Part shown: positions 54,118-63,901 of the stretch, piece after piece | How the letters are laid out: every line of letters begins with the position of its first letter | Position numbering within the stretch: position 1 is the stretch's first letter | Assembly: GCA_038322235.1 (NCBI GenBank) | Contig: JBBQFQ010000017.1 | Coordinates: forward strand, 22,493 to 86,492 | Direction: 5' to 3' | DNA: 64,000 nucleotides | DNA from: SZAS-18 sp038322235 | Lineage (GTDB): Bacteria > Verrucomicrobiota > Verrucomicrobiia > Chthoniobacterales > SZAS-18 | Notes under the pieces: generated by a model | What the model was told of the DNA's origin: nothing | Seen by the model: only the letters and a program-made list of their open reading frames with translations | The model's database searches: none | Position numbers and translations under genes: made by a program

Positions 54118-57100
54118 TCACCGCTCGTCGGCCGGCGCGGTCGCATCCCAAATCCAAATCTGCCCGTCACTGCTCGCGGCCGCCACCTGGGTGCCGGCGG
54201 GATGCCACGCGACATCGTGAAACATCCCGGACGCGCCTCGCAGCACGAAGGTTTCCTGGCCGGTGCGCGGATCCCAGATGCGGACCGAGTTGTCGATGCC
54301 CGCCGAGGCCAGGCGCGATCCATCCGGACTCCACCGGACTGCATCCGCGAAATCGTTATGCCCGCGCAGAGTCTGCAGCCTCTGGCCGGTGGCCGCGTCC
54401 CAAGTCAGGACGAGGAAATCGGCCGAGGCGGTGGCCAGCCGCTGGCCGTCCGGGCTCCAGGACACGCTGGTCACCGTGCGCGTGTGGCCTTCCAGACGGG
54501 CGAGTTCCGTCCACTGGCGCGGTTCCCACAGCTTCACCAGCCGATCGTCCCACCCGGCACTCGCCAAGCGGTCGCCCCGCGGACTCCAGGCAAGGGCGCG
54601 CACGCCCCGCTGGGTCGAAGCTTCGCCGGAACTTGGGTGGGCCCGGAACCAGCGCACGGCCGGAGTGCTCGCGAGGTTTTCTGCGAGGGAAATCGTCCCG
54701 TCCTCCGCTCCGGCCGCCAGGGAGTTGCCGTCCGGGCTCCAGGCCACAGCCCAAACTGCGCCGTGCTCGGCCGGCAGGGCGAGGACGAGCCGGCCCATCT
54801 GCGCGTCCCAGACTTTGACCGCCCCGTCGAGGCCGGCCGAAGCCACGCGCGTCCCCTCGGGGCTCCAAGTGAGCGAGCGGATCAAGCCATACTGCGGGTC
54901 GATCCGGCCCTCGTCATGGGCCGGAATGGCCAGCACCTGCCGGCGCGCGGCGGGATTCCAGATCCGGACCACGCCATCGTCGCCCGCCGAAGCCAACCGT
55001 TTGCCATCCGGGCTCCAGCTCAGGGCGGTGGCGCGACGCCCGTTGCCCGCCAGCTGGGTCGACTCCTGATCGTGCAAGGAATCCCAAATTTTCAGGCTGC
55101 CGTCGGCTCCGCCCGAGGCGAGGCCGCCGTGCGGACCCCACGCGACCGAGGTGACGGTGATGGCCTGGCCGCGCAGGGTCACGAGTTCCCGCCCGGTCGC
55201 GGCCTCCCAGATTTTGACCGTTTCGTCGTAACTGCCGGTCGCGAGGCGTCGTCCGTCCGGCTCCCACGCGATCGTCGTAATCCCGTGGGAGTGCCGGAGC
55301 GGGCCCACCACCTTCTGGCGCGAGGCAACGTGCCAGATGCTGACGAGGAAGTCATTCGCGCCCGTCGTGGCGATGCGGGTGCTGTCCGGGCTCCAAGCCA
55401 GGTCGTACACCAAATACGGATGCGTCGGGAGCGAGACGATCGGATCGCCCGGGCGAGTCCCGGAAAAAGTCGTCGTGCCGTCCGCGTGTCCGGCGGCCAG
55501 GACCTGGTCGTCCGGGCTCCAGGCCGCGGCGGTGATCGCGGCAGGATGGACGATCTCCGCCGCCAGGCGACCAGTCTCGGCCTCCCAAAGCGTGATGGTC
55601 CCGCCCGTTTCCCAGGCGGCCAGGCGGGTGCCATCGGAACTGAAGGCCACGCCGCAAACCGGGGTCCTGCGCGCGGGGAAGGTCCGGATCTCCTCGCCGG
55701 AGCGGGTTTCCCAGACCCGCACCGTCCCGTCGCGAGCGCCCGCGGCCAAGCGCGTACCGTCCGGATTCCAAGCCAGCCACCGGCCGCCCCAGAAATCGAT
55801 GCCCGGCGCCGGGGCTTGCAGCACGAGGGTCGTTTGGGCCTGATCCACGTCCCAGATCCGGATCAAGCCGGACGCGGTCCCTTCCGCCAGTCGCCGACTG
55901 GACCCGTGCCAGGCCACGGTGCAGAGGCCGAGGCTGCTCCCGCCCGGCGTCAGGGTGCGCAGGTTGCGGGAGGGGAGCGCGTGGAGGTGAGACCACTCCC
56001 AGCCGCGGCGATCAGGGGCTCCGGCGGCGGGGACCCAAGCGGCCAGGAGGGTGAGCAACGTCTTCAGGCCGCGGTGTTCGCGCCACGCCTGCTGACCTAG
56101 ATGCATCTGCGCGTAGTAGAGGTTCTGGGCCGCCGCCTCCGCCTCCCCATCCGCGCGCAGGCGCTGGGCCGTCGATTCCCGTTCCGCCGCCTGCGCCTGG
56201 GCGAGATTTCCCTCGGCCAGTGCCGTCTGCTGGGTGGCGCGGGCCGCCTCGGACTGGGCCCGCTGTTCCGCTCGCGTCGCCCGCACCGCCTGCCAGGTGC
56301 TCACCACCGTCGCGGCCACCAGCACGCTGACCAGGCACGCCGCCACGCGCAGGGCGAGTCGATGGCGGCGGGCGAATTTCCGGAACAGGTAGGCCGGGCT
56401 GGGCGCCCGCGCGCTGACGGGCTCGTCGGCCAGGAAATGCTCGATGTCCTGCGCGAAGGCGTTGGCCGTCTGGTAGCGGCGGGCGCGGTCCTTCTCGATC
56501 GCCTTCATCACGATCCAGTCGAGGTCGGGCTCCACCAGGCGGCCGACCCCGGTGGCTGGGATTTGTCGCGCTCGGGCGAGCTCGCCCGCGGTGGTGCGCA
56601 GACGGGCGGAAGGCTTCGGCGGCTCGACCTCGCAGATGATACGCCGCAGCTCGTCGGGGCCCGCGGAGGCCATCGTCTGGGCATCGAAGGGCGGCTGGCC
56701 GGTCAGCAACTCGTAGAGCAGGATCCCCAGCGCGTAGATGTCGCTCCGTGTGTCCACATCGAGCCCACTCACCGCCGCCTGCTCGGGACTCATGTAAACG
56801 GGCGTTCCGATGAACTGCTCGAAGCGCGTGAAGAGCGTTTTGTCGGTTAGCTTGCCCTGCGTGGCCTTGGCGATGCCGAAGTCGATCACCTTCACCACCG
56901 GCTTGTCGCCGTGGAGCGTGACCATGATGTTCGAAGGCTTGATGTCCCGGTGAATGACGCCTTTCTGATGCGCGTGATTGATCGCCCGGCAGACGTCGCC
57001 AAAAAGCGCCAGACGCTCCCGGGTGCCGAGCCCAGCGTCATCGCAATACTGAGTAATGGGCACACCCTGCACGAGCTCCATCACGAAGTAGGGACGACCG

Positions 57101-57630
57101 AGCGGCGTCGCGCCGGCGTCGAAGACCGTGGCGATGTTTGGATCGTCCATCATCGCCAGCGCCTGCCGCTCGCTCTCGAAGCGCGCGATGACCTCCCGCG
57201 TGTCCATCCCCGCTTTGATGATCTTCAGCGCCACCCGACGGGAAATCGGCTCCAGCTGTTCCGCCAGCCAGACCGTGCCGAACCCGCCCTCGCCGATCTC
57301 CTCCAACAGCTGGTAGCGCCCAATGCGATCCGCTTCCTGCCTGGGCTGGAATCTCGCGAGCTCAGGCGGCCCCGACGGCGCCTCATCCCCCATGACCCCC
57401 ATGAATGCGCCCGCCGTCTCGTGCGCGCCAAGCAGCGCCTCCAGTTCCGCCTGGATCGTCTCGTCCGCGCCGCCGGCCGCGGCCACAAACGCCGCGCGCT
57501 CGCCTGTCGGCAGTGCCAGCGCCGCGCTGAAGAGATCGTCCAGCCGCGTCACGTCCGCGCCGGAAGACGACGGCAACAGCTCGGGCGCTGCCGAGGCCCG
57601 GGCAGGGGACGGGAGCGAGGACGGATTCAA
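54118..57630 (-). CDS. Ser/Thr protein kinase with membrane helix and 14 WD40 repeats
   Basis: The frame is open to 57729. TTG 57630 avoids overlap with the sigma-factor gene, but GTG 57552 is also possible. From 57630 the protein is 1170 residues. The kinase domain (about 105-390) has the Gly loop GEGGFGTVWLA, the lysine in VALKIIK, HRDIKPSNI (about 224), DFGIAKATQGK and the SPEQ motif. A membrane helix (about 428-448, LALRVAACLVSVLVAATVV) follows, then a coiled-coil-like segment and 14 WD40 repeats (567-1170), enough for two seven-bladed propellers. The propellers are probably extracytoplasmic sensors or scaffolds. The ECF sigma gene is 52 bp upstream. Confidence 0.9.
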   Translation of the reverse strand: MNPSSLPSPARASAAPELLPSSSGADVTRLDDLFSAALALPTGERAAFVAAAGGADETIQAELEALLGAHETAGAFMGVMGDEAPSGPPELARFQPRQEADRIGRYQLLEEIGEGGFGTVWLAEQLEPISRRVALKIIKAGMDTREVIARFESERQALAMMDDPNIATVFDAGATPLGRPYFVMELVQGVPITQYCDDAGLGTRERLALFGDVCRAINHAHQKGVIHRDIKPSNIMVTLHGDKPVVKVIDFGIAKATQGKLTDKTLFTRFEQFIGTPVYMSPEQAAVSGLDVDTRSDIYALGILLYELLTGQPPFDAQTMASAGPDELRRIICEVEPPKPSARLRTTAGELARARQIPATGVGRLVEPDLDWIVMKAIEKDRARRYQTANAFAQDIEHFLADEPVSARAPSPAYLFRKFARRHRLALRVAACLVSVLVAATVVSTWQAVRATRAEQRAQSEAARATQQTALAEGNLAQAQAAERESTAQRLRADGEAEAAAQNLYYAQMHLGQQAWREHRGLKTLLTLLAAWVPAAGAPDRRGWEWSHLHALPSRNLRTLTPGGSSLGLCTVAWHGSSRRLAEGTASGLIRIWDVDQAQTTLVLQAPAPGIDFWGGRWLAWNPDGTRLAAGARDGTVRVWETRSGEEIRTFPARRTPVCGVAFSSDGTRLAAWETGGTITLWEAETGRLAAEIVHPAAITAAAWSPDDQVLAAGHADGTTTFSGTRPGDPIVSLPTHPYLVYDLAWSPDSTRIATTGANDFLVSIWHVASRQKVVGPLRHSHGITTIAWEPDGRRLATGSYDETVKIWEAATGRELVTLRGQAITVTSVAWGPHGGLASGGADGSLKIWDSLHDQESTQLAGNGRRATALSWSPDGKRLASAGDDGVVRIWNPAARRQVLAIPAHDEGRIDPQYGLIRSLTWSPEGTRVASAGLDGAVKVWDAQMGRLVLALPAEHGAVWAVAWSPDGNSLAAGAEDGTISLAENLASTPAVRWFRAHPSSGEASTQRGVRALAWSPRGDRLASAGWDDRLVKLWEPRQWTELARLEGHTRTVTSVSWSPDGQRLATASADFLVLTWDAATGQRLQTLRGHNDFADAVRWSPDGSRLASAGIDNSVRIWDPRTGQETFVLRGASGMFHDVAWHPAGTQVAAASSDGQIWIWDATAPADER

Positions 57631-57682
57631 AGGCGTTAGAAATCTGAAGTCTCCCTTTCTCTGGCGGTCGTCCAAACCGTGT

Positions 57683-58234
57683 TTACGAGGTCGCGGCGTT
57701 GATCGTCCGAAAGAGCCAGGCGCGCGCATACACCCAGTCCCGTTTCGCGGTGGGGGCGGAGATGTTCAGGATGTCGGCGGCTTCGTCGATGGTCAGCCCG
57801 GCGAAATAGCGCAGCTTGACCAGCTCGGCCTTGCGCGGGTCGTGGGCGGCGAGGGCGTCGAGCGTCTCGTGGATCGCCAGCAGCTCATCGTCTTGCACCG
57901 GGGCCGCGATCTCGACGTCGTCCGCGTCGACCCGCACCGCGCCGCCGCCGTGGCGCGCCGCCGCCCGACGTCGCGCGCTGTTGATCAGAATGCGGCGCAT
58001 GGCCTCGGCCGCGGCGCTGAAGAAGTGCGCGCGGTTTGCGAACCGCCGCTCGCGCAGGCGCAGCCAGGCCTCGTGCACCAGGGCGGTGGGCTGCAGCGTA
58101 TGGCCCGGCCGCTCCTGCGCCATTTTCCCGCGCGCGATCTGACGAAGCTCGGCGTAAACCTGGGCGAGAAGCGTCCCCTCCGCCTCCGCATCGCCTCCAT
58201 TCAAGCCTTCGAGGAGACGCGTGAAATCAGGCAC
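57683..58234 (-). CDS. ECF-family sigma factor (planctomycete/verrucomicrobial type)
   Basis: This 183-residue protein starts at GTG 58234. It has sigma region 2 (LLAQVYAELRQIARGKM, RAHFFSAAAEAMRRILI) and region 4 (RKAELVKLRYFAGLTIDEA, LNISAPTAKRDWVYARAWL). The order and the LQPTALVHEAWLRL segment are those of the TIGR02999/PF07638 ECF group abundant in Rhodopirellula and Verrucomicrobia. Such sigma factors are usually linked to Ser/Thr kinases rather than anti-sigma factors, and the adjacent kinase-WD40 gene fits that pattern. Confidence 0.92.
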   Translation of the reverse strand: MPDFTRLLEGLNGGDAEAEGTLLAQVYAELRQIARGKMAQERPGHTLQPTALVHEAWLRLRERRFANRAHFFSAAAEAMRRILINSARRRAAARHGGGAVRVDADDVEIAAPVQDDELLAIHETLDALAAHDPRKAELVKLRYFAGLTIDEAADILNISAPTAKRDWVYARAWLFRTINAATS

Positions 58235-58546
58235 ATTCGAGCGTAGCGACCCATCGGAAGTCGGCGAGAGGAATTTGGGCCGGTCGTCGCCCCGGTGCGA
58301 TTGAAGCGGGTGACGAGATTGCTCGCCCCGGAGATTCCACTCCCACTCCCAGTCTCAACGGTGGATGGGTTTCATTGCGGCTGAGTCAGTTGGCCGTACG
58401 GGTGCGGTGCGTTTTTGCAGGTTTCGGAACACGGAATGCGTGCGGAAGGTTGGGCGATAAGTACTGAGAAATCCCTGCGCGAAAGGGAATAACGTTTCTC
58501 GTCCGACCCCGATTCCGGATTTGCCCCAGTGCGATATCAAACGGCT
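58235..58546. other. intergenic region between the sigma-factor gene and the second exported gene
   Basis: These 312 bp hold the promoter of the ECF sigma gene, but no convincing boxes stand out. No gene is seen. The last 55 bp, from about 58492, match the flank of the other exported gene. Confidence 0.4.
58492..58526. repeat. 3' flank shared with the other exported gene
   Basis: This is the partner of 51156-51190, immediately beyond the stop of the gene at 58547-60778. Homology outside the coding region suggests the two gene ends were copied as DNA, not only conserved as protein. Confidence 0.7.
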
Positions 58547-60778
58547 TTACTGCGACTGCAGGCGGAAGAAGGCGGCGTTGTCGCCGGTGGAGAACGTGAA
58601 CTGGAGCTGCCCAGCCCCATTGATCGAGACGCTTCCGGCGCTGAAGGGGAAGGCCGAGAAGGTCTGGAGGTCCGTCGATTTCTGGAGGCCGAGGGTCAGG
58701 GTGAATTGTCCGGTCGCCGGGTTCCGCTGCAGGAGCGGGGTGTTGACGTTCAGCGCCTGCACCTGCGCCGCGGTGTAGAGCCCCGCGCCGTTGGCCCCCG
58801 CGTAATAGGTCGCCACGAGTTGCTGCTGGGCCGCGCTGCCATTGTTCCAATCGAAGCCCAGCGCGCGCAGTTGGAACTCGGCCGCGTCGCTCATGCCGTC
58901 GCCGTCGCTATCGGTGGTGAAGGTGAGTCCGCGGCCGGTCAGCGCGACGGTGAAGGGATTTTCGTCCGCGTCGTTGCTGGCGATGCTCAACGTGGCGTTG
59001 CGCACGCCTTCCGCCCCAGCCTTGAACGTGACCTGGAAGACGGAAATGCCGCCGCTCGCCGCGACCGGAGAGATGGGCTGCGCCGTCACCACGAAATCGG
59101 CCGCGTTGGCCCCGCTGACCGCCACCTTGGGCGAGCCGGTGAGATTGAGCGGGCCCGTCCCGGTATTGATGAGGGTGTAGGTGCGCGGCACGTTGGCCAC
59201 GCTGACGACCCCGGGTTCCAGGTCGGTGCTGCCGCCCGTCGCGATCAAGACGCCGTTGGAGCTGAAATTGATTTCCGGGGCAGTCTGCGTGACGCCGCTG
59301 AAGCTGAAGGCCTGCTCGATGTATCCGATGCTGGCGTTGCTGTAGCCGCCGCTCGTCGTCCCGCGGAAACGCACCGTGCCACTGGCCGGAAGGGAGATGC
59401 CACTCACCTGCCAGTTCGCCGTGATGCCGATCCGGGTGGCAGCGATCGGTGTGCTCCAGGTGCCGCCTCCATCGTTGCTCGACTCGAAGGTGGCGGTTAT
59501 CAACTCGGCCGCCGTCCCCCCGCGGGTCCACATCACGTGGGCGGTGTCAGGCACGCTCACCGTCTGCGTCGCTGCACCATTGACCAACCGGGCGAAGGCG
59601 TAGCGGCTCGTGGCAGTGGCCGCGCCATTGGGCTGGAACGCATCGAAGGCTCCCCCGACCAAAACCTTTCCATCCCCCTGCAACATCACACTATAGACTT
59701 CATGATTCGCATTGGGATCGAAGCCGGCGGTCAGCGTGCCATCTGCGTTGAGGCGGGCCAGGCGGTTCCGCGTGATCCCGCCCACCGTGTTGAATTCCCC
59801 CCCGAAGACGATCCGTCCGTCGCCCTGCAGCGCCATGCTATTGACGTAGTTTTGATTCGTGGCGGTGTTCGTGACGTTCGGATTGAAGGCCGGGTCGACC
59901 GCGCCCGTGGCATCCACCCGCGCGAGGCGGCTGCGCGCGATTCCGCCCACGGTGCTGAAATTGCCCCCGAGGAGAATGCGGCCATCCGGCTGCACCACGA
60001 TACAACGGACGAGGTTATTCGCGGTGGGATTGAAGCTCAAATCCAGTGCGCCATTGGCCTCCAGCCTCGCAATCCCGTTGCGGGCGACGCCGTTGACGGT
60101 GGCGAAGCCTCCCCCGATGAGAATCCGGCCGTCCGCTTGCAACGCGATGCACTTGACGGCGCCATTGACGTCATAGACGGATGGACCGACGCTAGCGGAA
60201 AAGCTGGTGTCTAGAACGCCGCTCGCGTCCAATCGCGCAAGGCGCAAGCTCGGCGTTCCGCCCAACGTGGTGAAATTGCCCCCGACCAGAGTTTTACCGT
60301 CCGCCTGCACGGCGAGACACCAGACGATGTCATTCGTCATGTTGGCGCTGTAGGAGAAAGCCTGGTCGGCCGCGCCAGTGCTATCGGCAAGGATGAAATG
60401 GTTATACGTGTTTGAGTTTCCCGCAGAGCTTTCGGTATAGGGAATGAGACACTCGCGACTGGGCAACTCCACCAGGCCATAGACGATTGCGCCGGCGCCA
60501 TCCGGGAAAATCGACTTGTAGACGGTGTTGCTGTCGCGCGTGCCATCGGCACTCATCCGGGCGTAGTTAAGGCCGTATTGCGCTGCCCCATTTGTCCACC
60601 CAGTTCCCCCGACGAGGATTTTCCCATCCGTTTGCGTGACCGCGGCATAGACGGTCCCAAAAAGGAAATAATTAACGTTGATCGTGTCGAGGTCACCCGG
60701 GGCGGCCTGAGCTGACGGGGCAGCAAAGAGGACGGCGGCAAGCACGGGCGCGGCGGTGGCCAGGAGACGAGATTTCAT
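58547..60778 (-). CDS. exported delta-60 repeat protein (choice-of-anchor D, shared C-terminal tail)
   Basis: This 743-residue protein has a signal peptide (LLATAAPVLAAVLFAAPSAQA), then six or seven delta-60 repeats (pattern VQADGKILVGGxFxxxxG..RNRLARLNADG..DxxFNP) that form a beta-propeller. A choice-of-anchor D domain (PEINFSSNGVLIATGG to LTGRG) and a TSP3-like calcium loop (DSDGDGMSDAAEF) follow. The last 80 residues (LYTAAQVQALNVN to DNAAFFRLQSQ) are homologous to the tail of the protein at 51210-54053. It follows the second kinase-WD40 gene by 164 bp. Confidence 0.9.
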   Translation of the reverse strand: MKSRLLATAAPVLAAVLFAAPSAQAAPGDLDTINVNYFLFGTVYAAVTQTDGKILVGGTGWTNGAAQYGLNYARMSADGTRDSNTVYKSIFPDGAGAIVYGLVELPSRECLIPYTESSAGNSNTYNHFILADSTGAADQAFSYSANMTNDIVWCLAVQADGKTLVGGNFTTLGGTPSLRLARLDASGVLDTSFSASVGPSVYDVNGAVKCIALQADGRILIGGGFATVNGVARNGIARLEANGALDLSFNPTANNLVRCIVVQPDGRILLGGNFSTVGGIARSRLARVDATGAVDPAFNPNVTNTATNQNYVNSMALQGDGRIVFGGEFNTVGGITRNRLARLNADGTLTAGFDPNANHEVYSVMLQGDGKVLVGGAFDAFQPNGAATATSRYAFARLVNGAATQTVSVPDTAHVMWTRGGTAAELITATFESSNDGGGTWSTPIAATRIGITANWQVSGISLPASGTVRFRGTTSGGYSNASIGYIEQAFSFSGVTQTAPEINFSSNGVLIATGGSTDLEPGVVSVANVPRTYTLINTGTGPLNLTGSPKVAVSGANAADFVVTAQPISPVAASGGISVFQVTFKAGAEGVRNATLSIASNDADENPFTVALTGRGLTFTTDSDGDGMSDAAEFQLRALGFDWNNGSAAQQQLVATYYAGANGAGLYTAAQVQALNVNTPLLQRNPATGQFTLTLGLQKSTDLQTFSAFPFSAGSVSINGAGQLQFTFSTGDNAAFFRLQSQ

Positions 60779-60942
60779 GGGTGGGGCGATGGGAGTCGGC
60801 GGGTTGAGCTGCGGGCACGGCCGGGTGGGCTGGGCTGCGCAGGGACACGCGGAATTGGCGTCCCAATTGGCTCACCGAACTCGAAGTTTTTTTTCGCGCG
60901 GCTCTTTCCCGCATCGTCCGACGGCTCGTTTCGCCCCCGTGG

Positions 60943-63897
60943 CTACCGCCCGTCGGCCGGGACCGCCTTCGACGGGTAGCCCAGGCTCGCGTCCCAAATG
61001 CGAACGTCCCCGTCTCGGCCCGCCGCCGCCAGTTTCCGGCCATCGGGACTCCAGGAGAGGTCGTGAAACATGCCCGAGTTGCCCCGCAGGACAAACGTCT
61101 CCTGGCCGGTGCGCGGATTCCAGAGGCGCACCGAGTTATCGAGGCCGGCGGAGGCAAGGCGGGAACCATCCGGGCTCCACCGCACCGCACTCACGAAGTC
61201 GTTGTGACCGCGCAGCGTCTGGGGCGGTCGGCCGCCCTCCACGTCCCAGATCATGACCAGGAAATCCGCCGCGCCGGTGGCCAGTCGGCTGCCATCCGGA
61301 CTCCAATCCAGGCTGAGGATCCACCGCGTGTGACCGGAGAGGCGCCGAATTTCCACGGCTCGGGCCGGATCCCAGACCTTCACCAGCCTGTCCCAGCCGG
61401 CACTGGCCAGGCGATCCCCGCGCGGGCTCCAGGCCACGGCGCGAACGCCCGCGCGCGGGTCGTCATCCCCAGACCGGTCCGGGTGGGCCGGAAACGACCG
61501 CAGCGCGGGAGTGCCCGGGAAGCCTTCCGCGAGCTGAATGCTGCCATCCTGCGCGCCGGCGGCGAGGGCGGCGCCATCTGGGCTCCACGCCACGCACCAA
61601 TACGCCCCATGACCGCCCGGCAGGGCAAAGACCTCCTGGCCGGTCGCCGGGTTCCAAACCTTGGCCACCCCATCCGCGCCGGCGGAGGCCACGCGCCGGC
61701 CATCGGGGCTCCAAACGAGCGAGTGGATGAGGCCGAACTGCGGGAAGGCCTTCTTTTCGTCGTGGGCGGGGATGACCAGCCGCTCCTGCGGCGCCGGCGG
61801 CTGCCAAAAGCGGATCGCGCCGTCATCTCCCGCCGAGGCCAAGGCCTCTCCCGCCGGGCTCCAGGCCACGGCGGTGAGGCGCCGGCCGTGACCCGGCAGG
61901 ACGTTCCATTCCTGATCGCGCAGCGAGGTCCAAACCTTCACTCCGCCGAAATCCTCCCCCGCCGCGAACCGGCCATCCGGCCCCCAGGCGAGGGCGGTCG
62001 CGCTTCCCCCCAGGCCGCGCAGCGTGACTTCCTCCTGGCCACTCGCAGCGTCCCAGATCTTCACCGTTTCGTCGAAGCTGCCCGTGGCGAGTCGGCGTCC
62101 GTCCGGCTCCCAGGCAAGCGCGGAGATGCCATGCGAATGCCGGAGCGGTCCCAGCACTTTCCGCTGCGAGGCGACGTCCCAGACATTGACGAAGATCTCG
62201 TTGGCGCTGCTCGTGGCGATCCGCGTGCTGTCCGGGCTCCAGGCCAGGTCGTAGATCTGGTCGGGATGGGCCGCGAGCGTCGTGATGAGCGCCCCGGTTC
62301 GAGGGTCGGAAAAGGTCACCGTGCCATCCTCGTGTCCGGCGGCGAGGGTGCGGTCGTCTGGGCTCCAGGCCGAGGCGGTGACCTTTCCCGGATGAACCAC
62401 TTCGGCACTGACTCGACCCGTCTCGGCCTCCCAAACCGTGATGATGCCGCCGGTGCCCCAGGCGGCGAGGCGAGTTCCGTCCGAGCTGAAGGCGACGGCG
62501 CGGAGTGGCCCCGTGACCACCCGCAGCACGCGGGGTTCCTGGGTGGGCCTGATCTCCGGCTCCGCCGAATCGGTCGACCTCGACCCTGCCAAGAATTCCC
62601 AGATCCACACGGTGCCGTCTTCACCGGCCGCCGCCAGTCGGGTCCCGGTGGGGTTCCACGCCAGCCAGCGGCCGCCCCAATAGTCGATCTTCGGCACCGG
62701 CCCCCGCAGCTCGAGCGTCGCCGCGGTCCGCTCGAACTCCCAGATGCGAATGACGCCCTGGAAAGTGCCTTCGGCGAGCCGCCGGCTGGCTAGATTCCAG
62801 GCAAGGCTGTTCGGTCCCCGCTCGCTTCCGACCGGGTGGAGGGTGCGCAGATTTTGCTCGGGGAGGGAGCGGAGGTAAGACCATTCCCAGCCGCGGCGAT
62901 CCGGCGCGCCTGCTGCGGGCACCCAGCGGGCGAGGAGATCGCGCATGGTGTTCAAACCGCGATGCTCCCGCCAGGCTTGCTGCGCCAGGTGCATCTGGGC
63001 GTCGTAGAGCTGCCACTGCGCCCGTTCCGCCTCGCCATCGGCCCGCAGGCTCTGCTCCTGCGCGCGCGCGGCCTCCACCCGGGCCAGCGCCCCGCTCGCG
63101 CGCGCGTCCTGCTCGGCTCGCCGCGCCCGAACGGCCTGCCAGACGCTCACTCCCGTGGCGGCGACGAGCAGCGCCAGGATCCCGGCGCCGACGCGCAGCG
63201 CCAGCTGGTGTCGCCGCGCGAACTTCTGGAAGAGATAGGCCGTGCTCGGCGGTCGGGCGCTGACCGGCTCGTCCGCCAGGAAGTGCGCCAGGTCCTGAGC
63301 CAGTCCGTTCACCGTCTGGTAGCGGCGCCCGCGGTCCTTCTCCAGCGCCTTCATCACGACCCAGTCGAGGTCCGGCTCGACGAGCTGGCGGAGGTTTTCC
63401 GGCCGCGTCTGCCGCGCCTTCGCCAGCCGGATCCGTTCTTCTCCCGCCGTGGTGCGCAGGCGCGTCGAGGGCTTCGGCGGCTCGACCTCGTCGATGATGC
63501 GACGCACTTCCTCGGAGCTGGCCGCGGACATCTTCCGCGCGTCGAACGGAGATTGTCCGGTGAGCAGCTCGTAAAGGAGGACGCCTAGCGAATAAACGTC
63601 GCTACGCGTATCCACGTCGAGCCCGCTCCACCTCGCCTGCTCCGGGCTCATGTAGGCGGGCGTGCCCATGAACTGCTCGAAGCGCGTGACGACCGTCTTG
63701 TCCGTCAGCCGGCCCTGCGTGGCCTTGGCGATGCCGAAGTCGATGACCTTCACGACGGGCTTTTCGCCGTCCAGCGTGACCATCACGTTCGATGGCTTGA
63801 TGTCGCGATGGATGACGCCCTTCTGGTGCGCGTGACTGATGGCCGAGCAGACGTCGCCGAAGAGGGCGAGGCGCGCGCGTGTCCAGGCCGGCCGCAT
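60943..63897 (-). CDS. second Ser/Thr kinase with 14 WD40 repeats, missing its N-lobe in this frame
   Basis: The open frame (984 residues) begins at an ATG inside the kinase fold. It has HRDIKPSN at residues 30-37, DFGIAKATQGR, SPEQARWSG, a membrane helix (about 232-254) and 14 WD40 repeats that pair one-to-one with the paralogue at 54118. The Gly loop and catalytic Lys are not in this frame; the N-lobe lies upstream in another frame, separated by a stop codon and a 2-nt deletion. As it stands the product is not a complete kinase. Below residue 232 it is intact and similar to its paralogue throughout. Confidence 0.85.
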   Translation of the reverse strand: MRPAWTRARLALFGDVCSAISHAHQKGVIHRDIKPSNVMVTLDGEKPVVKVIDFGIAKATQGRLTDKTVVTRFEQFMGTPAYMSPEQARWSGLDVDTRSDVYSLGVLLYELLTGQSPFDARKMSAASSEEVRRIIDEVEPPKPSTRLRTTAGEERIRLAKARQTRPENLRQLVEPDLDWVVMKALEKDRGRRYQTVNGLAQDLAHFLADEPVSARPPSTAYLFQKFARRHQLALRVGAGILALLVAATGVSVWQAVRARRAEQDARASGALARVEAARAQEQSLRADGEAERAQWQLYDAQMHLAQQAWREHRGLNTMRDLLARWVPAAGAPDRRGWEWSYLRSLPEQNLRTLHPVGSERGPNSLAWNLASRRLAEGTFQGVIRIWEFERTAATLELRGPVPKIDYWGGRWLAWNPTGTRLAAAGEDGTVWIWEFLAGSRSTDSAEPEIRPTQEPRVLRVVTGPLRAVAFSSDGTRLAAWGTGGIITVWEAETGRVSAEVVHPGKVTASAWSPDDRTLAAGHEDGTVTFSDPRTGALITTLAAHPDQIYDLAWSPDSTRIATSSANEIFVNVWDVASQRKVLGPLRHSHGISALAWEPDGRRLATGSFDETVKIWDAASGQEEVTLRGLGGSATALAWGPDGRFAAGEDFGGVKVWTSLRDQEWNVLPGHGRRLTAVAWSPAGEALASAGDDGAIRFWQPPAPQERLVIPAHDEKKAFPQFGLIHSLVWSPDGRRVASAGADGVAKVWNPATGQEVFALPGGHGAYWCVAWSPDGAALAAGAQDGSIQLAEGFPGTPALRSFPAHPDRSGDDDPRAGVRAVAWSPRGDRLASAGWDRLVKVWDPARAVEIRRLSGHTRWILSLDWSPDGSRLATGAADFLVMIWDVEGGRPPQTLRGHNDFVSAVRWSPDGSRLASAGLDNSVRLWNPRTGQETFVLRGNSGMFHDLSWSPDGRKLAAAGRDGDVRIWDASLGYPSKAVPADGR

Positions 63898-63901
63898 CGC
63901 A

